In this document: positions 28,848-37,977 of the stretch, piece after piece | Numbering within the stretch: position 1 is the first letter of the stretch | Layout: each line of letters starts with the position of its first letter | Source: Stentor roeselii | Lineage: Eukaryota > Ciliophora > Heterotrichea > Heterotrichida > Stentoridae | Direction of reading: 5' to 3' | Assembly: GCA_006503475.1 (NCBI GenBank) | Contig: RSEH01000134.1 | Span: 1-64,000, forward strand | DNA: 64,000 nucleotides | Translations under genes and position numbers: made by a program | The notes under the pieces: model-generated | What the model was told of the DNA's origin: nothing | What the model saw: only the letters and a program-made list of their open reading frames with translations | Database searches by the model: none

Positions 28848-31478
28848 TCAAAATAAAGTATCCCATCTATCATTATTCTTTTCTCCAAACCTCTCACTTT
28901 CAGCTCTTTCCAGCTTTCTGAGCTCTTCGATTAAATTTCCTGTGACTTCTGTGCTTCCCATATCAACTTTAGGAATATAAGGAGCTTTTAACTGCCTTGA
29001 AATAAGTCTTTCCCAGTTGAAATTTGCGAGCCAAGGATGTGACTTCAGCCTTTCCATTGATCCAGCAAGTCTTGCAGCTGGGTTCTGGTTAAGCAGCTGG
29101 CTGATGAATGTTTTGTAGTTGTTTCCTGGGTATGGACTCGTTTTTAGGTCTAGTTTGTGCTCTAGGACTTTTTGGTAAATTACTTTTGGCTCATCGTCAT
29201 CAGCTCCGAAAGGAACTTTTCCGTAGATTATCTCGTATACCATTATTCCTAAACTCCAGAGGTCAACATGAGTCGAGTAACCAGCTTTTAATATGATTTC
29301 AGGAGCAATATAATGAGGAGTCCCTAAAGTGGTATAAGTCCTTCCTTCAACAATCTTAGAAGTTCCAAAATCAACAAGTTTCGTATACCCTTCAAAATCA
29401 ATCATGACATTTTCAGGTTTCAAATCGCGATGAACAATGCTTCTCTCATGCAAATGTTCTAAAGTAAGTACAAGACAAGCAGTATAAAACCTCGCACTTT
29501 CCTCCCTGACAGTATCCAATTCAAGCAGGACATCAAACAAATCAAGTCCCTTAACATACTCCAACAAAAAATAAACCCTTTCAAAATCCTTAAAAGTTTT
29601 GACAAGTTTAACAATAAGAGGATGATCGATTTGCATTAAAAGATTTCTTTCAAGACTCAAATTATCAAAAATATTATAAGTCTGGACCTTTGCCCTCGAA
29701 ACAGACTTCAAAGCAAATCTAGTCTGCCTGGTCTGATGTTGAACAAGAAGAACATTAGCGAATTTTCCACTTCCAAGTAACTTGACAGGCATCAAATCAT
29801 TTAACTCAACTTTGCTATCAAAAATTTCGATGCGAGAAAGAAGGACTTGAAGTATCTGATTGTCAATGATTTGCATGAAGTGAGACTTGCTGATAACCCA
29901 AAGTTCCGAATACCCGACAGAAGACACTTCAGCTGAACGCGAGTTTTCAGTGAGACTAGCGCGTTCTCCGAAGTAGTCGTATTTTCCCATGTCCCTGATA
30001 TAAAGCCCGTCTTTAAACACCTTGACAGTTCCTGACTTGATGATGAAAAACGACTGATTTTCAGACCCTTGTTGCAAAATAACTTCTTTATCTCCAAAGC
30101 TTCTAACTTCCAAGGCTTTTGCAAGGTCAGCGACTTTTGAACTAGGAAGATTTTTAAATAAAGGAACTTTTTGTAGAATGTTTCTAGCTTCATTCGTTAA
30201 AATCACTTCTTTTATCCCCCCGCCAATGACCTGGTCGATTTTTTCTCGAGAGACAAAAGCGACGTCGACTTCTTGATTCGCAATGAAATCAACTGGGTAC
30301 AACTCTTGACTTCCTTCAGTGACTTCGACATCGCCAAGGCACTGATAAACTTCGAGATCTGTTAAAGTCCCTCGAAGCTGCCCTTTGACGATGATGAAAA
30401 TTCCTTGAACCTTCGGAGTGCCTCTGGAAATAACGACTTGCCCAGGGTGGAACTTTTTCAATTCAAAGGCTTCGACCAGTGCTTCAACCTGCGCTGAGCT
30501 GAGACATCTAAGGACGTTGCTTCTGTCAACTGCGATGAGCAGAGAGTTTTTATAAAGGGCTAATTCAAGCGTTGTTCCTAAAGCTTGCAGCAAGTCGCCT
30601 CTACCGATGCTGATAACTTTCACATCTGTCAACGCGATGACTGTCGCTGTTCTCGGCTTATTGTAAAGTAAAGCCTGTTCTCCGAAGTAGTCCCCTTTGA
30701 CCAACTGGCGCTTTTCTGACTTGTTCTCAACACAAGTGACGATTCCTTCTTTAATGATATAAAACAAGTCTCCATCTTCTCCTTCTTTAACAATAGACTG
30801 TCCACAAGCCCACTTTTGAGTAACACAAACTGCGAGTAGGTCTTCTTTTTGACTTGGAGAAAGAGCTGAAAATAAATGAATCGTGTTGAAGAACTTCTTG
30901 TTTTCTTCGTAGTTTATTTGGTTTAACTTCTTTATCGCGGTGTTGAAGGTCTTTCGGTCCACTCCCCATAAAGAACAGGGCTCGAGTGTCCTGATCGTCG
31001 CTGTTCTTGGACTCGAGTCCAGCAGAGCCAACTCGCCAAAGCCTGTGCCTGGGCCTATCACTGCTGTTCGCTCGCCGTTGCACAGGACTTCCAGCCGGCC
31101 TTTGGCCACGCAGAAGAAACAGACGCCCGGCTGTCCTTGTTCAAAAATAACTTCTCTTGGACCGACTGAATAATGCTTGACTGAGTCAAGAATCGACATC
31201 TGACTGTCTTGGTCGAGACTTTTGAATATGAAGTGTCCTTTCAGAGTTTTTAAAATATTTGCAATGTCTTGATCGGTTTTTTTTCTTGATGTTACTATCG
31301 CTGTTGTTGCTTCTTTGTAGGCTTCTTCTTGGTTTCTTTCGTCGACTTGAGGAGATTTGTGCTTTTGTTTGTCGAAAACTCGTTTGGAGATTGAGCGTCG
31401 TAGTCTTAAGTCTTCAGGAGCTCTGAGAAAAACATGTTTTTCGTCGTTGTTCTGAATACAAGAACAACCAGTGCCCAT
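28848..31478 (-). CDS. cGMP-dependent protein kinase (PKG) with four cyclic-nucleotide-binding domains
   Basis: 876 codons from ATG to TGA. The start MGTGCSC fits N-myristoylation plus palmitoylation, so membrane anchoring is likely. Four successive cNMP-binding domains lie at about residues 70-185, 190-300, 305-420 and 430-545. The first and second keep good phosphate cassettes (FGELALLDSSPRTAT, FGEQALLYNKPRTAT), the third is degenerate, and the fourth is near-canonical (FGERASLTENSRSAE). The kinase domain follows, with GSGKFANV, ALK, HRDLKPEN, DFG and TLGTPHYIAPE. The end WDTLF resembles the WDIDF end of PKGs and supports the TGA stop. Four domains with a dead third one is the layout of apicomplexan PKG. 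Cyclic-nucleotide release of autoinhibition is expected. Confidence 0.93.
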   Translation of the reverse strand: MGTGCSCIQNNDEKHVFLRAPEDLRLRRSISKRVFDKQKHKSPQVDERNQEEAYKEATTAIVTSRKKTDQDIANILKTLKGHFIFKSLDQDSQMSILDSVKHYSVGPREVIFEQGQPGVCFFCVAKGRLEVLCNGERTAVIGPGTGFGELALLDSSPRTATIRTLEPCSLWGVDRKTFNTAIKKLNQINYEENKKFFNTIHLFSALSPSQKEDLLAVCVTQKWACGQSIVKEGEDGDLFYIIKEGIVTCVENKSEKRQLVKGDYFGEQALLYNKPRTATVIALTDVKVISIGRGDLLQALGTTLELALYKNSLLIAVDRSNVLRCLSSAQVEALVEAFELKKFHPGQVVISRGTPKVQGIFIIVKGQLRGTLTDLEVYQCLGDVEVTEGSQELYPVDFIANQEVDVAFVSREKIDQVIGGGIKEVILTNEARNILQKVPLFKNLPSSKVADLAKALEVRSFGDKEVILQQGSENQSFFIIKSGTVKVFKDGLYIRDMGKYDYFGERASLTENSRSAEVSSVGYSELWVISKSHFMQIIDNQILQVLLSRIEIFDSKVELNDLMPVKLLGSGKFANVLLVQHQTRQTRFALKSVSRAKVQTYNIFDNLSLERNLLMQIDHPLIVKLVKTFKDFERVYFLLEYVKGLDLFDVLLELDTVREESARFYTACLVLTLEHLHERSIVHRDLKPENVMIDFEGYTKLVDFGTSKIVEGRTYTTLGTPHYIAPEIILKAGYSTHVDLWSLGIMVYEIIYGKVPFGADDDEPKVIYQKVLEHKLDLKTSPYPGNNYKTFISQLLNQNPAARLAGSMERLKSHPWLANFNWERLISRQLKAPYIPKVDMGSTEVTGNLIEELRKLERAESERFGEKNNDRWDTLF

Positions 31479-31569
31479 TATTTACTTCTTTTTATTAACT
31501 GAGGTTAATGTTCTTAGAAAGCAGAAAAAATTGAGATTTTTGATTATTAGTAATAAATTATTAGAATCT
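31479..31569. promoter_or_regulatory. 91-nt divergent promoter region
   Basis: The PKG gene (minus) and the protease gene (plus) start 91 nt apart, so both core promoters must fit here or overlap the coding ends. The stretch is AT-rich, without a clear TATA box or repeated motif. Inferred from layout only. Confidence 0.5.
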
Positions 31570-32181
31570 ATGATAAAATACTTGGTAGGCTTCGCTTGCT
31601 GTTATTATGAACATCACGGAAAGGTCAAAGACTCAATTTTTTCGCTGAATTATAGAAGCAGTGCCAAGGGAACGTGTTTTTTAGTATCTAGGTCAGGATT
31701 GGCTGTTTCAAATTATCATCCTCTTGAGTCAGAACCTGCAAGTAATAAAGACGGAGTGCTTATTAAAGTTCTTGCGGGCGATGAGGAACTGGACCTTTCT
31801 CTGCTGCAGATGCCAGGATCTTCTCACAGTTCTTGTCTATCACTTGGTGATTCTTCAACTCTTGAATCAGGTCAAGTCCTCTACCACTTCGGCTTCGGTA
31901 TGGGTTCGTTAATCGGAAACAAGGGTTTCTTCCAGGGTGCATCAGGTCCTTACCTCCTCGCAACAACAGAGATGATGCACGGTCAGAGTGGAGGACCAGT
32001 TTTGAACGAAGAAGGTCTCGTAGTCGGAGTCTGCAAAGGACACTTTTACTGCAGCCCTACAAAAATGCGTGAAGCTCCTTATCACACAGGTCCTTCTCTT
32101 TACGTCTCCAGCAACACCGTCAAAGAATTTCTGTCAAGATACTGCGAATTACGAGAAAATCAATGGGAACTTAAACTTTAA
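31570..32181 (+). CDS. Small trypsin-fold (S1-type) serine peptidase
   Basis: 203 codons from ATG (31570) to TAA; the frame is open upstream but has no in-frame ATG there. The catalytic triad is visible: H50 in VSNYHPLE, D75 in ELDLSLLQM and S140 in GQSGGPVLN, with the GTCFLVS strand typical of trypsin-like/DegP-like folds (usual GTGFLV). There is no signal peptide or PDZ domain, so a cytosolic single-domain peptidase is likely. The catalytic-Ser block MMHGQSGGPVLNEEGLVVGV fits well. Its stop codon is one base from the stop codon of the next, convergent gene. Confidence 0.85.
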   Translation: MIKYLVGFACCYYEHHGKVKDSIFSLNYRSSAKGTCFLVSRSGLAVSNYHPLESEPASNKDGVLIKVLAGDEELDLSLLQMPGSSHSSCLSLGDSSTLESGQVLYHFGFGMGSLIGNKGFFQGASGPYLLATTEMMHGQSGGPVLNEEGLVVGVCKGHFYCSPTKMREAPYHTGPSLYVSSNTVKEFLSRYCELRENQWELKL

Positions 32182-32182
32182 C

Positions 32183-32623
32183 TTACCTAACTCTTCCAGG
32201 TCTCGCATTTGAAGTGAAAATTTCTCGAGGAAATCGAAATTTCTTACTTCCTTCTCCATTCAAAGGCGTATTTTCCAAATTTCCTGTTTTTTCTAAGTTT
32301 TCTTTGCAAAATGCTAAATTTTTGAATTTTACTGGAAGAGGAGGTCGTTTCTTGTACATCTTTTGAATCAAGCGGCCTTGTTCTCGTATTTTCATTTTAA
32401 GTGCTTTTTGTTCCTGTAGAATTTGTCGGAAGATAAGAGACAAGTCCTGCTCGTTTGAGTCATTCCGTTGGATTTCAGAATGGTTGAAGCAAGGGGTCGC
32501 TTCTTCGAAGTCTATTTCGCTTTTTTCGTTGTTGAGTCTTGCTGAGTTTGACCGGACTGTTGTGACTTTTAGGTTTGGAAGCTTTACACATCTCGTCAAG
32601 TTGGTTTCGATATCTTTAATCAT
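32183..32623 (-). CDS. Small protein with coiled-coil segment, unknown function
   Basis: 146 codons from ATG to TAA. Residues about 55-95 form a helix with coiled-coil character (RQILQEQKALKMKIREQGRL); the rest is basic and disordered. It begins 8 nt after the TAG of the 948-codon gene on the same strand and ends 1 nt from the convergent protease gene. No GT...AG intron of 15-16 nt would join it to the larger gene, so it is treated as separate. It could share that gene's transcript. Confidence 0.6.
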   Translation of the reverse strand: MIKDIETNLTRCVKLPNLKVTTVRSNSARLNNEKSEIDFEEATPCFNHSEIQRNDSNEQDLSLIFRQILQEQKALKMKIREQGRLIQKMYKKRPPLPVKFKNLAFCKENLEKTGNLENTPLNGEGSKKFRFPREIFTSNARPGRVR

Positions 32624-32631
32624 TATCCTAA

Positions 32632-35478
32632 CTATTCTACTTTAAAGATCGTACTTGAATGGAAGTCACCTTCTTCGTCGCTTACATCGAAATCGCTCTC
32701 GCTTAGAAGACCTGAACCTGAAAGGCGAGGCTTTTCATCTCTTTGAACTTTTAGTTGGTTTAGAACTAGGCCTCTGGGAATCTCTCCGGAACTGAGGTTT
32801 GAGTCGGACATTCTTACTTCCCCTTCGCTTAGGTCTGAGTTCCCTGGGACTTGACCTTCTTCGAGCTCTCTGGCTTTGCGGACGAAGTCCATGAACCCTC
32901 CAAAAAACTCAGGATTTTCAATATTAAACACTTCTGATCCAATCGATCCAGTTTGCGACAATCCCGAAACCTCCGAGTCAGTCACAAGGCATTCTTCCTG
33001 ACTATGCGATTTGCGAGGAAGTGAAAGTACAGGAATACTAAAAACCTTTCTAATCGACGAGTTTTCTTCAGAAATCTTCTTTTCTTCAGCTTCCAAGTCA
33101 AAAATGCGTGCCCCTCTTGGTTCAGGTTTTAAATCCGCATCAAAAACCTGCTGTTCAGAGTTATTATGAGGAAAGTCGATTTTCGGTGGGTAATTAACAG
33201 AGAATCCCTGTCTTTTGACCCAAGATTCCATGACTTGTTGAGGTGAAAGTGAAGGATTTTCCTTGATAGTTGAAAAGATCTGAGCTCCAACAGGACTAGT
33301 GAAGAATTCCTTCACGTCTTCAGGCATCTTCGGCTCAATAATCGTTGTTTCTGAAGCTTTATACTGAGGAGTCGTCAATGGCAAGGTCTTCGGTGTCGGG
33401 TCTCTGGAGAAGAAACTCGGAGTTCCTTGAGACCTGGGAATGTGTCCTGATTCGATGAGGGCTGAGATGTAATGCTGGATCGATGAAGCACTCATTCGGC
33501 CTAAGAGTCTCGGGTCGAACAAGCTGTGAAACCCTTCACCTCCTACTCCTTCTGTGAGACTTGGAGACTTTTCAGGTATTTCAAATCTTTGATCGTAAAA
33601 CTGTGGAGGCGTCTTTGGAGAAATCTTGTCGAATAAACTTTGAGAAGGCTCTGGTTTAGTTTCTTTAATAACTGGTTCTTCAATTTTAAGGTCTTCTTCA
33701 AAGTCATCTTCGTAGTTTGACTCTTCTTTTTCAGATGGTTCTGAAACTTTTAGGACTTTTGGTTGAGTTTTTTTGGATTTTAAGTCGATTATCTCGTTTT
33801 TTAAAACTTCTTTTCCTACCTTGTCTATTGTTAGAGGGTCGAAGTAAAGTCCGAGTTTCGTCAATTCGCTTAATTCAGAGACTCCGAGCCACTTGCTCGG
33901 TTTTATCTCGGCCGGCTTGCCGGCCGATGGTTCTTTAAGGAGGAGTTTATTCAGCACGAACTCAGTCACCGCGTCGACTGTTTTTTCAACCAGAGAAGGT
34001 TTCGGAGGTTCTTGAGTTTCAATATTTTTCAAGTTTGGATAGATCTGGTCAATTGTGACTGTCTTGGTTTGTTCCCCTTTGCAAACTCCAGTTCTTGTCT
34101 TGAAAGCTTCTGGCGACGAAGGTTTTGGAATTGTGCCTGGAATGAAATCATCTTTGAATTCATTTCTTGATTCTCTGAAGTTTTCGATATTTTTCACAGG
34201 TTGTCGAAGATTATCCGGAATCTGATTGTGACTTGGAGATTTGACATCTTCTCTATCAGGTGATTTATTTTTAATACTTTTTAAAGGTTTTTCAAATTTT
34301 TCCAGGTCTTCACCTTTAACAGGTTTTTGGTCTTTGTCGATTATTGAAGGCTGGTCAGAGCCGGCCCTGCTAGACCCTCCTTGACGAGAGGAGGACTTCG
34401 GCATTTGTTTCGGTTGTGTGACGATATGTTGCAAAGAGCTCGGCTTTGTTTTTACTGTTTTTCTAGGAGGAACCTGAGGAACTGGCACCATCTGTGCAGG
34501 TTTTTTTACAGAGGTTTTTTTCTCTGCGACTTGAGTGACGATGGGTTTTACAGGTTTCGGGTAAACCGGTGCAGATTTCTTGAACTCCATCAAAAGACGG
34601 TTCTTTAAAGTACTGAGTTCATTGATCTCAAATAAGACCTCTTCATAGTCCATTCTTCCCCCAAGAGCTTTTTCAAGTTTCGCTTCAGACCCTTCAAAAT
34701 CAGGAAGTTTCCAAGTTTCAACTGGAATAGTTTTAACTTTTTGAGCTTGGATTAAAATACGTTTAAATCTATCTTGCATGTCATTTTCAATTTTTTCTGC
34801 ATCTTTTTGAATAGCTTCTATTTGTTCTTTTAAATACTCGATTCCTTGTTTACAGCCAGAAAGGTTTAAATTCTCTTCAGTCTCAGCAGCGAAGTGATTG
34901 ACGAGGTTTTCAGCTTCTCGCACCTTGTCGTTGAAGACTTGCTTCTTTTGAGTGAACTTGTTCATCCCTTCCTCGACAGACTTCCGCAAACGAAGGGAGC
35001 CGCGGTTTTCATCGAGAGCTTTTTTTAAATCAGAGACTTGAGAAGAGATCTCTTTTGCTGTTGTTTTCGTTTCTTCGTAGTAAGCCTTTACTTCTTTTAT
35101 TTGCTTGTCGAGAGGAGCTAGCATCTCAGCCATCACACGTTTTGGCTCATCTGATGATGAACGGTTCAGGTGGCTGAAGACTTGTTGGAATGTTTTTTGC
35201 TCTTGACGAAGAAGGTCTACTTGTTGTTGCATTATACTGGCCTGGTGCTTTAGGATGTCTTGGGGAAGACTGCTTGATGATTGGTTTTTTAAAGTGTTTT
35301 GCATTTCTTCTAGGAAATCGCTTAGACCTTTATCGAGATGCTTTGGTCCAACTTCGGGGATTGATGTTGGCTTTGATAAGGGGTCTGGCTTTTGGCTTCG
35401 GAAAAAACGGGCTTTCAGTTGCTGCTCTTTTGAGGAAATGTTCAGGTCTGATACTACTATTTCTTTACCGGAATTCAT
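32632..35478 (-). CDS. Coiled-coil, Pro/Ser-rich protein, possible TALPID3-like basal body protein
   Basis: 948 codons from ATG to TAG. Residues about 40-300 are coiled coil; about 300-480 are Lys/Pro/Ser-rich and disordered. A helical block around residues 500-590 (VEKTVDAVTEFVLNKLL, then GLYFDPLTIDKVGKEVL) resembles the conserved helical region of TALPID3/KIAA0586 proteins, which act at basal body docking. This is a weak, by-eye match. An acidic tail ends in STIFKVE. Near 33908-33927 the coding sequence forms a GC-rich perfect hairpin encoding SAGKPAE. Alternatives: any ciliate centrosomal/cortical scaffold. Confidence 0.72.
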   Translation of the reverse strand: MNSGKEIVVSDLNISSKEQQLKARFFRSQKPDPLSKPTSIPEVGPKHLDKGLSDFLEEMQNTLKNQSSSSLPQDILKHQASIMQQQVDLLRQEQKTFQQVFSHLNRSSSDEPKRVMAEMLAPLDKQIKEVKAYYEETKTTAKEISSQVSDLKKALDENRGSLRLRKSVEEGMNKFTQKKQVFNDKVREAENLVNHFAAETEENLNLSGCKQGIEYLKEQIEAIQKDAEKIENDMQDRFKRILIQAQKVKTIPVETWKLPDFEGSEAKLEKALGGRMDYEEVLFEINELSTLKNRLLMEFKKSAPVYPKPVKPIVTQVAEKKTSVKKPAQMVPVPQVPPRKTVKTKPSSLQHIVTQPKQMPKSSSRQGGSSRAGSDQPSIIDKDQKPVKGEDLEKFEKPLKSIKNKSPDREDVKSPSHNQIPDNLRQPVKNIENFRESRNEFKDDFIPGTIPKPSSPEAFKTRTGVCKGEQTKTVTIDQIYPNLKNIETQEPPKPSLVEKTVDAVTEFVLNKLLLKEPSAGKPAEIKPSKWLGVSELSELTKLGLYFDPLTIDKVGKEVLKNEIIDLKSKKTQPKVLKVSEPSEKEESNYEDDFEEDLKIEEPVIKETKPEPSQSLFDKISPKTPPQFYDQRFEIPEKSPSLTEGVGGEGFHSLFDPRLLGRMSASSIQHYISALIESGHIPRSQGTPSFFSRDPTPKTLPLTTPQYKASETTIIEPKMPEDVKEFFTSPVGAQIFSTIKENPSLSPQQVMESWVKRQGFSVNYPPKIDFPHNNSEQQVFDADLKPEPRGARIFDLEAEEKKISEENSSIRKVFSIPVLSLPRKSHSQEECLVTDSEVSGLSQTGSIGSEVFNIENPEFFGGFMDFVRKARELEEGQVPGNSDLSEGEVRMSDSNLSSGEIPRGLVLNQLKVQRDEKPRLSGSGLLSESDFDVSDEEGDFHSSTIFKVE
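33908..33927. repeat. GC-rich perfect inverted repeat inside a gene
   Basis: TCGGCCGGC, TT, GCCGGCCGA: 9-bp perfectly complementary arms with a 2-nt spacer, almost all G+C in an AT-rich genome. It lies within the coding frame of the 948-codon gene. Confidence 0.9.
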
Positions 35479-35706
35479 TTAATTATTTGTGGAGTGAATG
35501 GAAGGTTTAGAGGAGAAGGATTTTTAGGTGGTTTATTGGGATTGTGTTTTATTGATTAAGATTTTGGTTTTTCAATATTGAGGGAGATGAATCTTTTTAT
35601 GAGATTTTCAATTTTGTGTTATTGAATAATCAAATTAGCATGATGTTCAATATAATTAAAAGCTCTCAACTACTTAAATCTATTGAATCTATTTAAAACT
35701 AAAAAA

Positions 35707-37053
35707 CTAATCCACTTTCAAAACATAAGGCTCACATAAATCCAATGTTGACTCTTTGTCCTTATAGAAATGAAGCTCATATGTTTCTCCCTTAGCAACT
35801 GGAATATTGACTTTTTCTAATTTTCTTGCGTTAAGCTTCTGGTTTATCGTCTTACATAAATTTGAATGGGTGTTCGTGGATGTAATTCTAAAAGAAGGTA
35901 TGGTTCTTATACTATTTCGTACATCTAGTGAAGCAAGTGTCCCTTTAATATTGTAGCCAACTACAGAAACACTAGCCAAGTCTATTTTATTACTAATTGG
36001 CTGAGAATGATAAAACAGCTGAACCTTATAAAAGCCAAGTTCTTCAATCAATCGATCGGTATATCCTACTTGCACCGTAATAGTTTGTTTAGGAAGTATT
36101 TCAATAATTTCAGTGAATCTTTTTCCGTAATTTTTATCGTCGAAGCTAGTATTAAATGAATTATTTTGCACGAATATTATGCTCAAGTTTTTCCACACAT
36201 AAGTTGTTGTATTTTCGATAGTGAACACATGGTTAGCCCAGTCAGCAGACTGAGTATGAGATAACTTCATTTGATTTTCGTTGAATTCAGTTGGATATTT
36301 GATGATTTCTCTGCTTCCGATATAAGGATTTTTAAATTGATCTTCTTTTCTTATTTCTTTGATTACATTTAAAGATTGATCTGTTGCTGTCTTTAAAGCT
36401 AATATATTATCATGAATTTGTTGCTCAATCTTTAAAATGGTTTCAGATTGACCTTTGCCTATCTTATTTCCTGATTGCTGAGAAAGGTCCATTACATGAG
36501 CACACAAAATGGCATTACTTTTTATTTCGTTAATTGTTTTGTATAAAGCTTCTTGATTATTTTCTGATCTGGTAACGATTACCGATGACTCTGAAGTTAA
36601 GTAAAGCCTTCCGATTCTTTGTCCATTTTCATAAAAGTCCTGATTTTCTTTAAACATAGGATTGAATACTTCACATTCCTCTAAACAATACTCATTCTCT
36701 TGGATTTTCACTCTGATAAAATGGTAATTTGGAATTTTATTTAATTTTCTGTAAGGTAAACTATCAAATTCTTCTCTTGTTCCAAAAATGATTATAGCAG
36801 AGTCATTATGAAAATAGTCATTTATTGAGCTTAGAATATCATCCAAATTATCTTTCTCACGATCTCCAATATTCATTAGTTCAAATTCTTGGACAAAATT
36901 GTTAATCTCATCCTGATATCCGTCAAAAGACTTAAAAAGTTTGCTGCCTTCAGCCAAATTATGAAAAGCCTCTCTCAAAACCCTTTTTAAACCAGCAGAA
37001 ACATTTTCATTTCCTAGAGCTGAAGAACTGATATCAATAAGTAGCGCAGACAT
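35707..37053 (-). CDS. Unknown protein with possible vWA-like start and beta-sandwich C-terminus
   Basis: 448 codons from ATG to TAG. The start SALLIDISSSALG has a D-x-S-x-S-like pattern, and about residue 90 a second strand (DSAIIIFG) follows, as in von Willebrand A/MIDAS folds, but the domain is not complete by eye. Residues about 195-240 are helical. From about 265 on the chain is beta-rich (ANHVFTIENTTTYVWKNLSI, then TITVQVGYTDRL), like an Ig- or FW-type sandwich. No signal peptide or membrane helix. Function not assignable. Confidence 0.65.
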   Translation of the reverse strand: MSALLIDISSSALGNENVSAGLKRVLREAFHNLAEGSKLFKSFDGYQDEINNFVQEFELMNIGDREKDNLDDILSSINDYFHNDSAIIIFGTREEFDSLPYRKLNKIPNYHFIRVKIQENEYCLEECEVFNPMFKENQDFYENGQRIGRLYLTSESSVIVTRSENNQEALYKTINEIKSNAILCAHVMDLSQQSGNKIGKGQSETILKIEQQIHDNILALKTATDQSLNVIKEIRKEDQFKNPYIGSREIIKYPTEFNENQMKLSHTQSADWANHVFTIENTTTYVWKNLSIIFVQNNSFNTSFDDKNYGKRFTEIIEILPKQTITVQVGYTDRLIEELGFYKVQLFYHSQPISNKIDLASVSVVGYNIKGTLASLDVRNSIRTIPSFRITSTNTHSNLCKTINQKLNARKLEKVNIPVAKGETYELHFYKDKESTLDLCEPYVLKVD

Positions 37054-37977
37054 TTATAATGTTCTACAATTGGATAATTCATCATGGTGTATTTGAACGA
37101 TTTAGTTTAGTTATAAAGGGTTGGAATTATTTAGAAGATTAGAGTAATTCACTCAAGAGATATATTAATCATTCTAATTTAAGATTTTAACGTTATAGCG
37201 CATGGATTATATAATCTCTTTGATAAACTTGACGATAATATCTTAATTGTATCAAAAAACCCCAAAATCATTAAGCAATTCCATCAAAAATGCAAAAGTT
37301 AAACTTTATTATGAATGAAATGAAAATTCTCATCGTAAATTATAATTGAATTCAAGAATATAAATACTCAAGTTCTATCAAGAGTACCCTAAATATTTTG
37401 ATTAAAGTTAAATCCTTTCAAAATAAATTTGGAAATCACCACCTTCAACCTCATCAGAATCCAAATGATTAATAAAATATTCTAAACTTCTAATGATATT
37501 TCTAAGTTTCATGAGCATCTACAAACTTACTTTTTTCATATAAATAAAATCAAATATCATAATAAAGAAGTTCATACATACAATTATTTCAAGATATCCC
37601 AATATTCTAGCTCTTTTCTTACAAGCTAATTACTAACGAGTCGATATGAATCCCTGACTATAAATCCAAGTTCAGTATTTTATCCTATATATGATTGAAT
37701 CCCCCAAACCAAATAAAATCTAATATTCAAATATATTTGATAAAGAACCTTCAACTTAAATGAATTTTTCCTCATCATTTCTTCCAGATTGATCTCTACA
37801 TATTCTCAAAAAAAAATATCAAGCCATGAAACATTCCAAATCCAGACTTTTCTCATATTTCATATCAAATCCTACTTAAATTCAATTAATCTAAAACCAA
37901 ACAATCTTCCACACCATATATACACTAACCATATAAAATAATCCTAATATCCCAACACTTCCCTATTCATAATCTCA
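37054..37977. other. Divergent spacer with strand-composition flip
   Basis: About 920 bases between two divergent genes, with no coding frame. The left end is G/T-rich on the plus strand (5' flank of the minus-strand gene). The right end is extremely C/A-rich: in the last 180 nt I count 3 G against about 47 C. Two promoters are expected; no defined motif was recognised. Confidence 0.55.

Noticed and set aside
31471-31569. Upstream extension of the protease gene from a GTG
   Set aside because: GTG starts are not expected in ciliate nuclear genes, the extension overlaps the PKG start codon, and the ATG at 31570 gives a protein of normal size for the fold.
33899-33930. GC-rich patch as possible foreign DNA
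   Set aside because: It is a short palindrome inside a continuous host frame with normal flanking codons; no sign of an inserted element.
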